Shown piece after piece: positions 27,154 through 36,238 of a DNA stretch of 64,000 nt; position 1 is the stretch's first letter, and every line of letters starts with the position of its first letter. The position numbers and the translations under genes were made by a program. The notes under the pieces are model-generated. The model made no database searches. It was not told the origin of the DNA and worked only from the letters and a program-made list of their open reading frames with translations. Source of the stretch: Flavobacterium zhairuonense (lineage in GTDB: Bacteria > Bacteroidota > Bacteroidia > Flavobacteriales > Flavobacteriaceae); the NCBI RefSeq assembly GCF_004352915.1, contig NZ_SJSY01000073.1, positions 372,001-436,000 of the forward strand, in the 5' to 3' direction.

Positions 27154-28098
27154 TTACGCTTTCTTTTGCAGTGGACTGATGATTTGAACATTCTGAAAAA
27201 CAATTGCGCCTTTTACAACGCCGGCAATTGTAGATCGGAGAGCATCAATGATTTGCATTTTTAATTCGCTTTTAGGGTAAATCAAACTTACTTCTCGAGC
27301 AGGTTTTGGTTCCTTAAAGTTTCGAAGTTTCAGTTTATCGGATTCTTTCAAATCCAAGGTGTGCAAATACGGAAGTAATGTTGTACCAAGGCCTTCGTCT
27401 GCCAATTTTATTAAGGTTTCAAAGCTTCCGCTCTGAATCTGAAAATTGGTTTGATCGATATCAGAAACGCTTTTGCAAAGATTTAAGATTCCGTCTCTAA
27501 AGCAATGCCCGTCTTGTAAAAGTAAAATTTCATTTAAATTTAAGTCTGCCACTTCAATTTCTTGTTTTTCAAAACTTGCATGATGTTCAGGAATATAAGC
27601 TACAAATGGCTCGAAGTATAAAACAATTTCTTTTATTTTTTCATCTTCAAGTGGTGTTGCCGCAATTGCCGCATCAAGATGTCCGTTTTTTAATTTCACT
27701 ATAATTTCTTCTGTATTAAGCTCTTCGATTAAAAGTTTAACCTTCGGATATTTTTTGATGAAATTATTTAAAAACATTGGCAAGAGAGTAGGCATGATCG
27801 TTGGGATAATTCCTAAACGGAATTCACCACCAATAAAACCTTTTTGTTGCTCTACAATATCTTTGATTCGGTCAGCTTCGTTGACAATATTTTTAGCTTG
27901 GCTTACTATTTTTTGTCCAATATCTGTCAGCTGAATTGGTTTTTTGCTTCGATCAAAAATCAAAATATTCAGTTCCTCTTCAATTTTTTGAATCTGCATG
28001 CTCAAAGTTGGCTGTGTAACAAAACATTTTTCGGCAGCAAGAGTAAAATTTTTATGCTCGGCAACAGCTAATACATATTGCAATTGAGTTATAGTCAT
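27154..28098 (-). CDS. oxyR: LysR-family hydrogen peroxide sensor OxyR
   Basis: The N-terminal LysR helix-turn-helix (TLAAEKCFVTQPTLSMQIQKIEEEL, in parts, residues 17-42) is followed by a substrate-binding-like domain. LLLQDGHCFRDGILNLCK carries two Cys residues nine positions apart, matching the Cys199/Cys208 disulphide pair of E. coli OxyR. It should activate peroxide defence genes when oxidised. The dps gene is divergent and shares the 106-base promoter region, which supports this function. Confidence 0.93.
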   Translation of the reverse strand: MTITQLQYVLAVAEHKNFTLAAEKCFVTQPTLSMQIQKIEEELNILIFDRSKKPIQLTDIGQKIVSQAKNIVNEADRIKDIVEQQKGFIGGEFRLGIIPTIMPTLLPMFLNNFIKKYPKVKLLIEELNTEEIIVKLKNGHLDAAIAATPLEDEKIKEIVLYFEPFVAYIPEHHASFEKQEIEVADLNLNEILLLQDGHCFRDGILNLCKSVSDIDQTNFQIQSGSFETLIKLADEGLGTTLLPYLHTLDLKESDKLKLRNFKEPKPAREVSLIYPKSELKMQIIDALRSTIAGVVKGAIVFQNVQIISPLQKKA

Positions 28099-28204
28099 AT
28101 TGATAGTAATTTTTGATGCAAAAATAAGAAAATATAATTTTTATTTATATAATTTTTTCTGAACTTACTTTAAATTTGTAGTAAATTAGTGTAAAAAATA
28201 GATT
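28099..28204. promoter_or_regulatory. Divergent oxyR-dps control region
   Basis: This very AT-rich 106-base gap separates divergent oxyR and dps. TAAATTTG at 28171-28178 fits a -7 element for dps, 26 bases before the start codon. No clear -33 TTG lies 19-21 bases upstream of it, as expected for an activator-dependent promoter. An OxyR site is likely here, but I cannot mark it precisely. Confidence 0.55.
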
Positions 28205-28684
28205 ATGAAAACAAATATTTTAGGATTACCAGTAAAAGAATCAGAATTGCTAGTACAAGAATTGAATATTTTATTGTCCAATTTTCAAGTATATTATCAA
28301 AATTTAAGAGGAATTCATTGGAACATTCGCGGAAAGCGTTTTTTTGATCTTCATGTGAAATTTGAAGAATTGTATACAGATTCACAACTTAAAATTGATA
28401 TGATAGCGGAGAGAGTTTTGACCATTGGCGGTACTCCATTGCATACATTTGAAGATTATATCAAGCATAATAAATTGACGGTTGGGAAAAACATTTCAAA
28501 TGATGAAAAAGCCGTTCAATTGATTGTTCATTCACTATCAGATTTGTTGAAAATTGAAAGAGAAATCTTGAATAAATCAGGAGAGATTAATGATGAAGGG
28601 ACAAATTCGATGATGAGCGACTTTATTGCGGAGCAAGAAAAAACAATTTGGATGATGAATGCATGGCTTGAAGAAACGATTTAA
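28205..28684 (+). CDS. dps: Dps-family ferritin-like DNA protection protein
   Basis: The 159-residue protein has the Dps ferroxidase motif: NLRGIHWNIRGKRFFDLHVKFEELYTD, in parts around residues 38-63, with His42, His54 and Glu58 equivalents and Asp nearby. AERVLTIGGTP follows. Dps dodecamers oxidise iron with hydrogen peroxide and bind DNA. The divergent oxyR gene is the likely regulator. Confidence 0.93.
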   Translation: MKTNILGLPVKESELLVQELNILLSNFQVYYQNLRGIHWNIRGKRFFDLHVKFEELYTDSQLKIDMIAERVLTIGGTPLHTFEDYIKHNKLTVGKNISNDEKAVQLIVHSLSDLLKIEREILNKSGEINDEGTNSMMSDFIAEQEKTIWMMNAWLEETI

Positions 28685-28705
28685 GTGTTTGTAAAATAAT
28701 AGTTT

Positions 28706-28744
28706 AAAAGCAGAACGGCATATAAATTGCGTTCTGCTTTTTTG
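28706..28744 (+). terminator. Terminator after dps
   Basis: AAAAGCAGAACG and CGTTCTGCTTTT-type arms enclose a 12-base loop and lead into T6. Confidence 0.85.
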
Positions 28745-28806
28745 TTTATGTTAAATTTCTATAAAAAAAACTTTGATTTTATTTCTTTAACGCTATTTTT
28801 GCCTCA

Positions 28807-29091
28807 ATGAAATTAGTTGCTCGCATATTATTATTCATATTTATTGCTTTCTTGGCAACACCAACTGTGGTGACGTTATTGAAGAAAAGCAATGATACGT
28901 CTATGTTTTTCAGTTTTTCTGAAGAGGAGCACTCGCATAAAGAACTTAAGGCAGCTGTGTACCCGGCAATACTTCAGCATGAGGTAATAGTGCCTGTTTA
29001 TATTGAAAAAAAGACCATAGCGTCTGAAAACATTGTAAAATTAGAGAATATCTCTCCGAGCATTTTCGCTCCACCACCCAACTTGGCATAA
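28807..29091 (+). CDS. Small membrane-anchored protein upstream of SulP transporter
   Basis: An N-terminal hydrophobic helix (ILLFIFIAFLATPTVVTLL) is followed by about 70 mostly polar residues ending in IFAPPPNLA. TATTTTTG at 28794-28801 with TTG at 28773-28775 (18-base spacing) would place the transcript start about at the ATG, so the mRNA may be leaderless. It lies 79 bases before the SulP gene and could be co-transcribed. No family recognised. Confidence 0.65.
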   Translation: MKLVARILLFIFIAFLATPTVVTLLKKSNDTSMFFSFSEEEHSHKELKAAVYPAILQHEVIVPVYIEKKTIASENIVKLENISPSIFAPPPNLA

Positions 29092-29170
29092 TACTTCCGA
29101 TTATCTTGAACTGAACTGCATTTGCATAAATGCGGTCAATCTTTAATGAATAATTTTTTAGTATTGTGTT

Positions 29171-30820
29171 ATGACAAAAAAAATCAATCTTTTTGCTAAC
29201 CTAAAATCTGATTTTGCCTCAGGTTTGGTGGTTTTCTTGGTGGCTCTTCCGTTGTGTTTAGGTATAGCAATGGCTTCTGGAGCGCCGTTATTTTCTGGAA
29301 TTATTGCTGGTGTTGTTGGTGGTTTAGTAGTAGGTTACTTAAGCCAATCACATATTAGCGTTTCAGGTCCTGCTGCTGGATTAACAGCAATTATTTTAAC
29401 CGCTATTACTGATTTTGGTGCTTTTGATGTGTTTTTATTGTCTGTTTTTATCGCAGGAATAATTCAATTAGCATTAGGATTTTTGAAGGCCGGAAGTATA
29501 TCAAATTATTTTCCAACTAATGTAATCGAAGGAATGCTAGCGGGTATTGGTATTATTATCATTTTAAAGCAATTACCTCATGCTTTTGGTTATGATGCTG
29601 ATTTTGAGGGTGATCAGGCTTTTGTTCAAAATGATGGAAGCAATTCGTTCTCGTTTTTGTTTGATGTTATCAATCACATTCAATTGGGTGCTGTAGTAAT
29701 TTCGGCGGTTTCTTTGGTAATACTTCTTGCTTGGGATAAAGTACCATTTTTAAAGAGCTTAAAATTAGTCCCAGGTGCTTTGGTTGCGGTTATAGCAGGT
29801 GTTGTGCTTAATGAAGTTTTTGTTTCGTCTGGCAGTTCATTGGCCATTGCAAAAGAGCATTTGGTTTCGTTGCCAGTTCCAAAATCTTTTGATGATTTCA
29901 AATCGATTTTGATTCTTCCAAATTTTAGCGCAGTTACAAATCCACAGGTTTGGGTTGTTGCTATTACAATTGCCATTGTAGCTTCTATTGAAACATTGTT
30001 ATGTATTGAAGCTTCTGACAGAATGGATGTTCAAAAGCGTTATACAGATACTAATGTTGAGCTTAGAGCACAAGGAATTGGTAATATGATCAGCTCACTT
30101 TTGGGTGGTTTGCCAATGACATCTGTAGTAGTTAGATCATCTGCAAATAATAATGCTGGTGCAAAATCTAAAATGTCAACCATTATTCACGGTTTGTTTT
30201 TATTGATTAGTGTTTTGTCGATTCCGGCAATTTTAAATAAGATTCCATTAGCAACTTTGGCTACAGTTTTAATTTTAGTAGGTTATAAATTAGCTAAACC
30301 AGCAACTTTCATGCATTTCTGGGAAAAGGGCAAATATCAATTTGTGCCTTTTATAGCAACATTAGTCTTTGTTGTTGCTACAGATTTGCTGAAAGGGGTT
30401 GCGTTGGGAATCATAATCAGTATTATTTTTGTTTTGAGAGGAAACCTAAAAAGAGCTTATATTTTCAAGAAAGAAGAATATGAAGACGGAGATATTATTC
30501 ATATCGATCTAGCTCAGGAAGTTTCTTTCTTGAATAAAGCAGCTATCAAACAAACCCTAAATGAGATTCCGGAGAATTCTAAAGTGGTAATAAATGCTCA
30601 TGATACTGAGTATATCGCTCACGATGTTTTGGATTTGATTCGTGAATTCAAAGAAACGCGTGCTCTTGATGAAAACATCAAAGTAAAACTGAAAGGCTTT
30701 AAAGAGGCATACGAGTTGGAGAACACGCCAGATAATAATAATCATGTTACAATTGAGCATTATTACGACGTTGCGAAAAGAGCTTTGGTGAAAAAAGAAA
30801 CAATAAAAGAAGGATTTTAA
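29171..30820 (+). CDS. SulP-family anion (probable bicarbonate) transporter
   Basis: The membrane domain has about ten to fourteen hydrophobic segments with the SulP motifs DFASGLVVFLVALPLCLGIAMA (in parts, near residue 14) and GLPMTSVVVRSSANNNAGAKSK. A C-terminal STAS domain follows from about residue 440 (IIHIDLAQEVSFLNKAAI). SulP proteins carry sulfate, bicarbonate or other anions. A beta-carbonic anhydrase gene lies directly downstream, a pairing typical of BicA-like bicarbonate uptake, so bicarbonate is the best guess. Confidence 0.88.
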   Translation: MTKKINLFANLKSDFASGLVVFLVALPLCLGIAMASGAPLFSGIIAGVVGGLVVGYLSQSHISVSGPAAGLTAIILTAITDFGAFDVFLLSVFIAGIIQLALGFLKAGSISNYFPTNVIEGMLAGIGIIIILKQLPHAFGYDADFEGDQAFVQNDGSNSFSFLFDVINHIQLGAVVISAVSLVILLAWDKVPFLKSLKLVPGALVAVIAGVVLNEVFVSSGSSLAIAKEHLVSLPVPKSFDDFKSILILPNFSAVTNPQVWVVAITIAIVASIETLLCIEASDRMDVQKRYTDTNVELRAQGIGNMISSLLGGLPMTSVVVRSSANNNAGAKSKMSTIIHGLFLLISVLSIPAILNKIPLATLATVLILVGYKLAKPATFMHFWEKGKYQFVPFIATLVFVVATDLLKGVALGIIISIIFVLRGNLKRAYIFKKEEYEDGDIIHIDLAQEVSFLNKAAIKQTLNEIPENSKVVINAHDTEYIAHDVLDLIREFKETRALDENIKVKLKGFKEAYELENTPDNNNHVTIEHYYDVAKRALVKKETIKEGF

Positions 30821-30940
30821 AACAAATAATAAAAATTAAAGTATTTCTATGACATAGGAAATGTCAAAATTTAGGTAACTTTACATAAGTTCTTTTTGAT
30901 GCACTTGTGCAATAGAAATACCATTCAAAAAATAAAAAAA

Positions 30941-31576
30941 ATGAGAAAATTTTATGAGCAGTTATTAGAAAACAATAAGAAGTGGGTTGAAACTTCATTA
31001 GCAAAAGATCCTAATTATTTTGCGGATTTGGCTAAGGGACAACAGCCGCCATTATTGTGGATTGGATGTTCTGACAGCCGTGTTCCTGCAAACGAAATTG
31101 TTGGAGCAAAACCAGGTGAAGTTTTTGTACATAGAAACATTGCAAATATGGTTGTTCACTCTGATATGAACATGTTGAGTGTGCTGGATTATGCGGTAAA
31201 TGTTTTAAAAATCAAGCATATTATTGTGTGCGGGCACTATGGATGCGGTGGTGTAAAAGCAGCTATGGGGAATCAATCAGTTGGGATTATTGACAACTGG
31301 ATTCGCCATATTAAAGATGAATACCGTTTACATGATAAATACTTGAATTCAATTGAAGACGAAACAGAGCGTTTTAATGCTTTTGTTGAAATCAATGCTA
31401 AAGAGCAAGTTTACAATTTGGCTAAAACATCAATTGTTCAGGGAGCTTGGAAAAACGGTCAGGATTTGATGCTTCATGGATGGGTTTACGGATTAAATTC
31501 TGGTTTTGTAACTGATCTGAATGTAACAATCAGTTCAAATGATGAACTTGATACTGTTTATCAACTAGATTTATAA
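30941..31576 (+). CDS. can: Beta-class carbonic anhydrase
   Basis: The start at 30941 (MRKFYEQLLENNKKW) fits the family; an upstream in-frame Met adds 15 unlikely residues. Zinc ligands are visible in WIGCSDSRV (Cys, with the Asp-Arg dyad) and CGHYGCGGV (His and Cys). HRNIANMV is a further beta-class motif. It interconverts CO2 and bicarbonate in the cytoplasm. It follows the SulP transporter by 120 bases. Confidence 0.95.
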   Translation: MRKFYEQLLENNKKWVETSLAKDPNYFADLAKGQQPPLLWIGCSDSRVPANEIVGAKPGEVFVHRNIANMVVHSDMNMLSVLDYAVNVLKIKHIIVCGHYGCGGVKAAMGNQSVGIIDNWIRHIKDEYRLHDKYLNSIEDETERFNAFVEINAKEQVYNLAKTSIVQGAWKNGQDLMLHGWVYGLNSGFVTDLNVTISSNDELDTVYQLDL

Positions 31577-31584
31577 TAGAAAAT

Positions 31585-31617
31585 AAAAAATCGCCTCAAA
31601 AGGGCGATTTTTTTTTT
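31585..31617. terminator. Bidirectional terminator after carbonic anhydrase
   Basis: AAAAAATCGCC and GGCGATTTTTT arms enclose TCAAAAG; the T tract overlaps the stop region of the convergent LETM1-like gene. Confidence 0.85.
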
Positions 31618-32818
31618 ATTCGTTTTCGTCAAGATTTTCATTAAAAGCTGACGGAAGCATTGTTGGAATAAACTTTATCAAGATTGGCAATAATAAACTT
31701 CCTCCCGGAAGTAAAAAGATTGTCAATGACGGAATTGTTTTGCAGATATCCAAAAGCTGTTTTTTTACTTTTTTCTTTTCTTTGGCATCCAAATCTCTGG
31801 TTGTAGAATAAGCCAAAAGTACCATCAATTCTTTGCTCTGAACAATTTCTTTTACTAGTCGGTTTTTGTTTCTGATAATCAGTTTTACAACTGTATGTGT
31901 CATTTGGTCATAAAAATGCTTTACCGGATTTGAATAATTGAAATACGGGATTTTCTTTTTATGAGTTGTAATGAATGTGTTGGTCGTTTCAATGCTTTTT
32001 GTAACAAAATCATCCGAAGTATTCATCATCGAACCTAACGAATACAAGAAATAAGCTTCTTCATTTTCTACGACACCATCACTCCATAAAGCCATTCCGG
32101 CCATATCGATTAAATAATAGTGCTCTAGCGTATTACTGAAATAATCCAAAGATAACGTTTCGAGAGTTTCAACAGTAACTTTTGAAAATTTAGAATAACG
32201 AATAGAAGCTTCAAAAAGTTTAATCAATAAATCGTCGTGCTGTGATTTGACTGTTTTTGTTTTTAATGCAAGCCCTACAATTCCTAAAACGGTTTCTTCA
32301 ATACGTTTTAAATATTTTTCAGGAATTGAGCCGTGTTCCAAATATTGCCTAAAAGCCAAAACATCAATAAACAATAAAGCATTGGTAACTAAATGCGAAA
32401 AGTTTTTGCTAATGATGCTGTCATTAGTTTGGACTCTTTGATCGATTATGTTTTCTAATGAAAGGGAAGGAGTGTCTTTTGGAAGCAAAATTTTAAACAA
32501 ATTAAATCCTTCTGGATTCATTTGGTTGTAGAATTTTAAAGCTTCGGAAATAAAATTGTTTGGTTCAGAATTTCTTTTTTCTAAACAAAAAACATGATAT
32601 AATGTATTAAGTAGCGCTACTTTAGAAATTTCGGTTTTAAACCAGCCTTTTATCGGAATTGGGATTTGCGAATCAATAGAAATGATATGACCGTAAATGA
32701 AACCAGTTTCTCTTACTTTATAGTAAAAAGAATCTGTTGTTTCAAAAGGAATAGCTTCTGAAAATTTTTGTTCGCTAAAAAACTTATCTATCCAGCCTGG
32801 TGCCGATGCGTTGATCAT
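31616..32818 (-). CDS. LETM1-like domain protein (LETM1-related biofilm-associated type)
   Basis: Most of the 400-residue protein is helical with no signal peptide. The C-terminal segment KKQLLDICKTIPSLTIFLLPGGSLLLPILIKFIPTMLPSAF (in parts, about residues 345-388) closely follows the mitochondrial LETM1 core, where a helix with Pro residues is followed by LLP-x-x-x-K-x-x-P-x-x-LPS. A TerB-like acidic stretch (LWSDGVVENEEAYFL) occurs near residue 230. Bacteroidota homologues are named LETM1-related biofilm-associated proteins. Biochemical function unknown. Confidence 0.75.
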   Translation of the reverse strand: MINASAPGWIDKFFSEQKFSEAIPFETTDSFYYKVRETGFIYGHIISIDSQIPIPIKGWFKTEISKVALLNTLYHVFCLEKRNSEPNNFISEALKFYNQMNPEGFNLFKILLPKDTPSLSLENIIDQRVQTNDSIISKNFSHLVTNALLFIDVLAFRQYLEHGSIPEKYLKRIEETVLGIVGLALKTKTVKSQHDDLLIKLFEASIRYSKFSKVTVETLETLSLDYFSNTLEHYYLIDMAGMALWSDGVVENEEAYFLYSLGSMMNTSDDFVTKSIETTNTFITTHKKKIPYFNYSNPVKHFYDQMTHTVVKLIIRNKNRLVKEIVQSKELMVLLAYSTTRDLDAKEKKKVKKQLLDICKTIPSLTIFLLPGGSLLLPILIKFIPTMLPSAFNENLDENE

Positions 32819-32880
32819 TAACTTTAATTTGAAAATGCAAAGCTAATTTTTTTTCTTGTTTTAGGATTCATTTAAAATGA

Positions 32881-32917
32881 AATAACCACTAGATTTTGTG
32901 AAAAAATAGTGGTTATT
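32881..32917 (-). terminator. Terminator after sodC
   Basis: AATAACCACTA and TAGTGGTTATT are perfect 11-base arms around a 15-base AT loop, just below the sodC stop codon. Confidence 0.75.
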
Positions 32918-32928
32918 GCAATTTTTTA

Positions 32929-33456
32929 TTATTTGATGATTCCTGCACAAGCAACTCTACCACCTGCATTTCCAGTAGGTTGAGTGGTGAAGTCATCTGT
33001 TCCTTGGTGCACGATCAAACCTTTTCCTAAAACATCTTTGGTAGCATCGCCACAACCCACGCACCATTCGTCTGTAGTCAAAGTTATTGTTCCGTTCCCT
33101 TTTGCATCTGCAGTAAAGTTCCCGATATCGCCTTTATGGTATTCGCCAACTCCCCATTTTCCATGTTTTTTGAAAGTTGGATTCCAGTGTCCTCCAGCTG
33201 AGCTTCCATCAGCAGCAGAACAATCTGATTTTTCATGAATGTGGATTGCGTGAACGCCAGGCTGTAATCCTGCAACTTTTGCAACAAAGGTCACTTTTCC
33301 ATTTTTCTCCGTAAAAGTTGCAGTTCCGCTAACGGTACTGTTGCTTTTTGGCTCCAAATTTACAGTCAAAGTTTTGGCGTCATTTGATTTTGTATTGGTC
33401 TTACAGCCAATGATTAAGGCAGTAATTATAGCGAAAGAAACAATTGCTTTTTTCAT
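32929..33456 (-). CDS. sodC: Cu/Zn superoxide dismutase family lipoprotein
   Basis: The lipobox IIGC places the lipid-modified Cys at residue 18. HAIHIHEKSDC (His72, His74, Cys79), GGHWNP (His90) and KKHG (His98) are metal and disulphide sites of Cu/Zn SOD. EWCVGCGD is unusual but GGRVACAGII at the end supplies the active-site Arg and the second disulphide Cys. It should remove superoxide in the periplasm or at the outer membrane. Single gene with its own terminator. Confidence 0.9.
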   Translation of the reverse strand: MKKAIVSFAIITALIIGCKTNTKSNDAKTLTVNLEPKSNSTVSGTATFTEKNGKVTFVAKVAGLQPGVHAIHIHEKSDCSAADGSSAGGHWNPTFKKHGKWGVGEYHKGDIGNFTADAKGNGTITLTTDEWCVGCGDATKDVLGKGLIVHQGTDDFTTQPTGNAGGRVACAGIIK

Positions 33457-33668
33457 ATAAGAGGCATTTAAATTAATAATTAAGTAAATTTAACATAAAA
33501 AAGCCGATATAATTTACTCTAAAAGTTAAATAAATCTAAAACTATTCAGCGTAAATTAATGACAGTTTGCACTGAGAACAAAAAATATTGCTTAATTTCG
33601 TATAGGTTTTTAACGAAAAATTTCCCAAGTCTCGTTTTATAATTCATTAATTTTTAATGCTTAACGTT

Positions 33669-34094
33669 ATGATGAAGAATTTTTTTACGCTTGTTTTCTT
33701 TGCTGCTATACTAATTTCATGCAAATGCCAAAAAACAGATTCGGTTTCTAAACTTGATGGAAACTGGGAACTCAATTACATTACTGGTCCCCGAATAACT
33801 TTTGATGGTTTGTATCCAAATAAAAAGCCTACAATCAATTTTAGTACGAAAGAAAATCAGGTTTCAGGAAACAACAGTTGCAACTCTTTTACAGGAAAAT
33901 TAGTTGTTGACGGAAATAAAATTGATTTTACACAACCAATGGCAGTCACAAAAATGATGTGTATGGATGGGCAAGGCGAGCAAGTATTTATGAGTACGCT
34001 TTCAAAAATCACATCTTACGATGTTACCGATGACGGAAAAACTTTGAATTTTATTTCTGGAGATATTGCCATGATGCGATTTACCAAAAAATAA
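33669..34094 (+). CDS. META/HslJ-domain lipoprotein
   Basis: I chose the Met at 33669 as start because MMKNFFTLVFFAAILISC is a lipoprotein signal; an upstream Met at 33657 is also in frame. The domain has the META pattern LDGNWELNYITG and NNSCNSFTGKLVVDG-x-x-I followed by MAVTKMMCMD, as in HslJ-like proteins. Such small envelope proteins are common in Bacteroidota; their molecular role is not settled. It begins a run of four co-oriented small envelope genes. Confidence 0.85.
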   Translation: MMKNFFTLVFFAAILISCKCQKTDSVSKLDGNWELNYITGPRITFDGLYPNKKPTINFSTKENQVSGNNSCNSFTGKLVVDGNKIDFTQPMAVTKMMCMDGQGEQVFMSTLSKITSYDVTDDGKTLNFISGDIAMMRFTKK

Positions 34095-34128
34095 AACCAT
34101 TTTATTTTAACTCTTAAATTTATATTTT

Positions 34129-34650
34129 ATGCCAGTTAAATTACCCATTTTATTAGTGTTATCCTGTTTCTTGAGTTTTTCTGTTTTAGCACAGGAAAAA
34201 TCCAAAAAAGAACTTAAAGCAGAACGCGAATTGCAAAAACAAAAAGAAATTGAAGCCTTAATTGATTCTAAAAATTTTGTTTTTGAAGCCCAAAAAGCTA
34301 CTCCGCAAGGAGGAAGACTTTTAAATCTAGATTACAATACTTATTTTTTGAAATTCAATGAAACAAAAACAACCTGCGACCTTCCATTTTTTGGACGCGC
34401 TTACAATGTAGCTTATGGAGGCGATGGCGGAATTAAATTCGAAGGAGTTCCTGAAAATATCAAAATAGATAAAAGCAAAAAAAAGGTTATTGTGAAAGCT
34501 ACCGTAAAAGGCAAAGATGATGTTTTCGATCTTTTGTTTACTATTTTTTCTGATGGAGGAGCTTCTTTAGCGATCAGCAGTAACAATAGGGCTCCAATTT
34601 CTTATGATGGTGAAGTGCATCCACCTAAAACTGATGAAATTAAAAAGTAA
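34129..34650 (+). CDS. DUF4251-type secreted protein
   Basis: A signal peptide (LLVLSCFLSFSVLAQ) is followed by a charged helix KSKKELKAERELQKQKEIEAL and a beta-rich domain with FVFEAQKATPQGGR, TYFLKFNETKTTCDLPFFGRAY and APISYDGEV. This matches my memory of the DUF4251 family in Bacteroidota. Function unknown. It lies 34 bases after the META lipoprotein gene and 37 bases before the next one. Confidence 0.75.
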   Translation: MPVKLPILLVLSCFLSFSVLAQEKSKKELKAERELQKQKEIEALIDSKNFVFEAQKATPQGGRLLNLDYNTYFLKFNETKTTCDLPFFGRAYNVAYGGDGGIKFEGVPENIKIDKSKKKVIVKATVKGKDDVFDLLFTIFSDGGASLAISSNNRAPISYDGEVHPPKTDEIKK

Positions 34651-34687
34651 GAGTTATAATTTAACGGTTTCGCCAATTCTTTAATTT

Positions 34688-35602
34688 ATGCCAAAAAAAT
34701 ACTGTTCTGTTTTTCCGAAAAAAATCTTCTATACAGCACTTTTTTTATTTACAATTATAAGCTATGGCCAAGATTTGGAACCAAGAGCTTATGCTAATGT
34801 GCCCAAAAAACTAAATGTAGCAGCGATTGGATATGTCTTCATGGATGGAAATGTTGTTACTGAACCCTCTTTACCCATTTCCGATTTTAAAATTCAGAGT
34901 CATAATATTGCGGCGAGTTATATTAGAACTTTTGGTTTGGCAAATAAGTTGGCGCGTATTCAAGTTTCGCTTCCGTTTACTTTCATGGATGGTTCTGCTT
35001 TAGTTGCCGGCGATATGGTGACGGGTTCAAGAACTGGTTTTGCAGATACAAAAGTGCGCTTTGGTGTGAATTTATTAGGTTCTCCTGCCCTTGATAAAAG
35101 TGAATTTAGGTCTTTTCAGCAAAAAACGATTTTAGGGGTCAGTTTGGTAACTTCAATTCCAACAGGGAGATATTACGATGATAAGCGAGTTAATATTGGC
35201 ACAAACCGTTGGGGAATAAAACCCGAAATAGGTATTTCGAAACGATTCGCACATGTATATGCAGAAGCTTATGGAGGAGTTTGGTTTTACACTGATAATA
35301 GTGATTTTTTAGGAAAAAAAATGGAACAAAAGCCTACGTACAGTTTGCAGGCACATGCTAGTTATTATTTTAAAAATCAAATGTGGATTGGTTTTAATAC
35401 AACTTGGTTTTTTGGCGGAAAAACAATAATTGATGGTGTTCCTGAAGCTAGCCAAATTGATAATTGGAGGGTAGGAGGTACATTTTCGACGCCAATTGCA
35501 AAAGGGCAATCTATTCGATTTCAATATCATGTTGGGGCTTTTACCAATAACGGACTGGATTATTATGCCTTATCAGCAGTGTATCAATATTCCTTTTTTT
35601 AG
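34688..35602 (+). CDS. Outer membrane beta-barrel protein (MetA/phenol-degradation channel type)
   Basis: A signal peptide (FYTALFLFTIISYGQ) precedes about 285 residues of amphipathic beta strands ending in aromatic YQYSFF, a barrel terminus. LEPRAYANVPKKLNVAAIGY and SLVTSIPTGRYYDDKRVNIGTNRWGIKPEIG match the transporter family once described in meta-pathway phenol degradation, now regarded as a general barrel family. Cargo unknown. Confidence 0.75.
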   Translation: MPKKYCSVFPKKIFYTALFLFTIISYGQDLEPRAYANVPKKLNVAAIGYVFMDGNVVTEPSLPISDFKIQSHNIAASYIRTFGLANKLARIQVSLPFTFMDGSALVAGDMVTGSRTGFADTKVRFGVNLLGSPALDKSEFRSFQQKTILGVSLVTSIPTGRYYDDKRVNIGTNRWGIKPEIGISKRFAHVYAEAYGGVWFYTDNSDFLGKKMEQKPTYSLQAHASYYFKNQMWIGFNTTWFFGGKTIIDGVPEASQIDNWRVGGTFSTPIAKGQSIRFQYHVGAFTNNGLDYYALSAVYQYSFF

Positions 35603-35682
35603 AAGACAACTTAATGGAAAGTCTAAAATCAATATAATTTAAGAGTGCATAATTTTTTAAAAACAAATTAAAAATCAAAACT

Positions 35683-36168
35683 ATGAAAAAGTTAAGTCTT
35701 ATTTTTATTATGGCCATTGCCACGTTTTCAGTTCATGCGCAGTCTTCATTCAAGGAAGATGTAGAGGTATTGCAAAGTCTTTACGGAAAATCTAAAAGTG
35801 ATTTAGTAAAACAATATATGAATTTGTCGGATACTCAAGCTGCAGCATTTACTAAAGTTTATGATAATTACGAAACAGAGCGAAAAGCTTTAGGCCAAAC
35901 AAAATTTCAGCTTATTAATGATTATGCGGCAAATTATGCAACTTTGACAGATGCCAAAGCAGATGAATTGGCAAAAGGGACTCTGAAAAATCATATCGCT
36001 TACGAGAAATTATATGAAAAGACATATAATCAAGCGAAGAAAGCAATTGGTGCTATAAATGCAGCAAAGTTTATTCAGCTTGAAGTTTATTTGCAGACTA
36101 TTATCAGAAGCGAAATTTTAGAAGCAATTCCGTTTATCGGAGAATTGGATAAAACAAAGGTTCAATAA
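35683..36168 (+). CDS. Secreted helical protein, 161 aa
   Basis: A signal peptide (LIFIMAIATFSVHAQ) is followed by an almost entirely helical protein: SKSDLVKQYMNLSDTQAAAFTKVYDNYETERKAL, in parts. LSDTQAAAFTKVYDNY resembles the LTxxQ region of Spy/CpxP-like proteins and the helical partner protein at 20383-20841. The name is uncertain. It ends the run of small envelope genes and has a strong terminator. Confidence 0.7.
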   Translation: MKKLSLIFIMAIATFSVHAQSSFKEDVEVLQSLYGKSKSDLVKQYMNLSDTQAAAFTKVYDNYETERKALGQTKFQLINDYAANYATLTDAKADELAKGTLKNHIAYEKLYEKTYNQAKKAIGAINAAKFIQLEVYLQTIIRSEILEAIPFIGELDKTKVQ

Positions 36169-36194
36169 AGGATCTCTAAATAATCTTCTTAAAT

Positions 36195-36237
36195 AAAAAA
36201 AAACGGCAGCTATTTTGAATAACTGCCGTTTTTTTAA
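36195..36237. terminator. Bidirectional terminator
   Basis: AAAAAACGGCAG and CTGCCGTTTTTT arms enclose CTATTTTGAATAA between convergent genes. Confidence 0.85.
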
Positions 36238-36238
36238 A

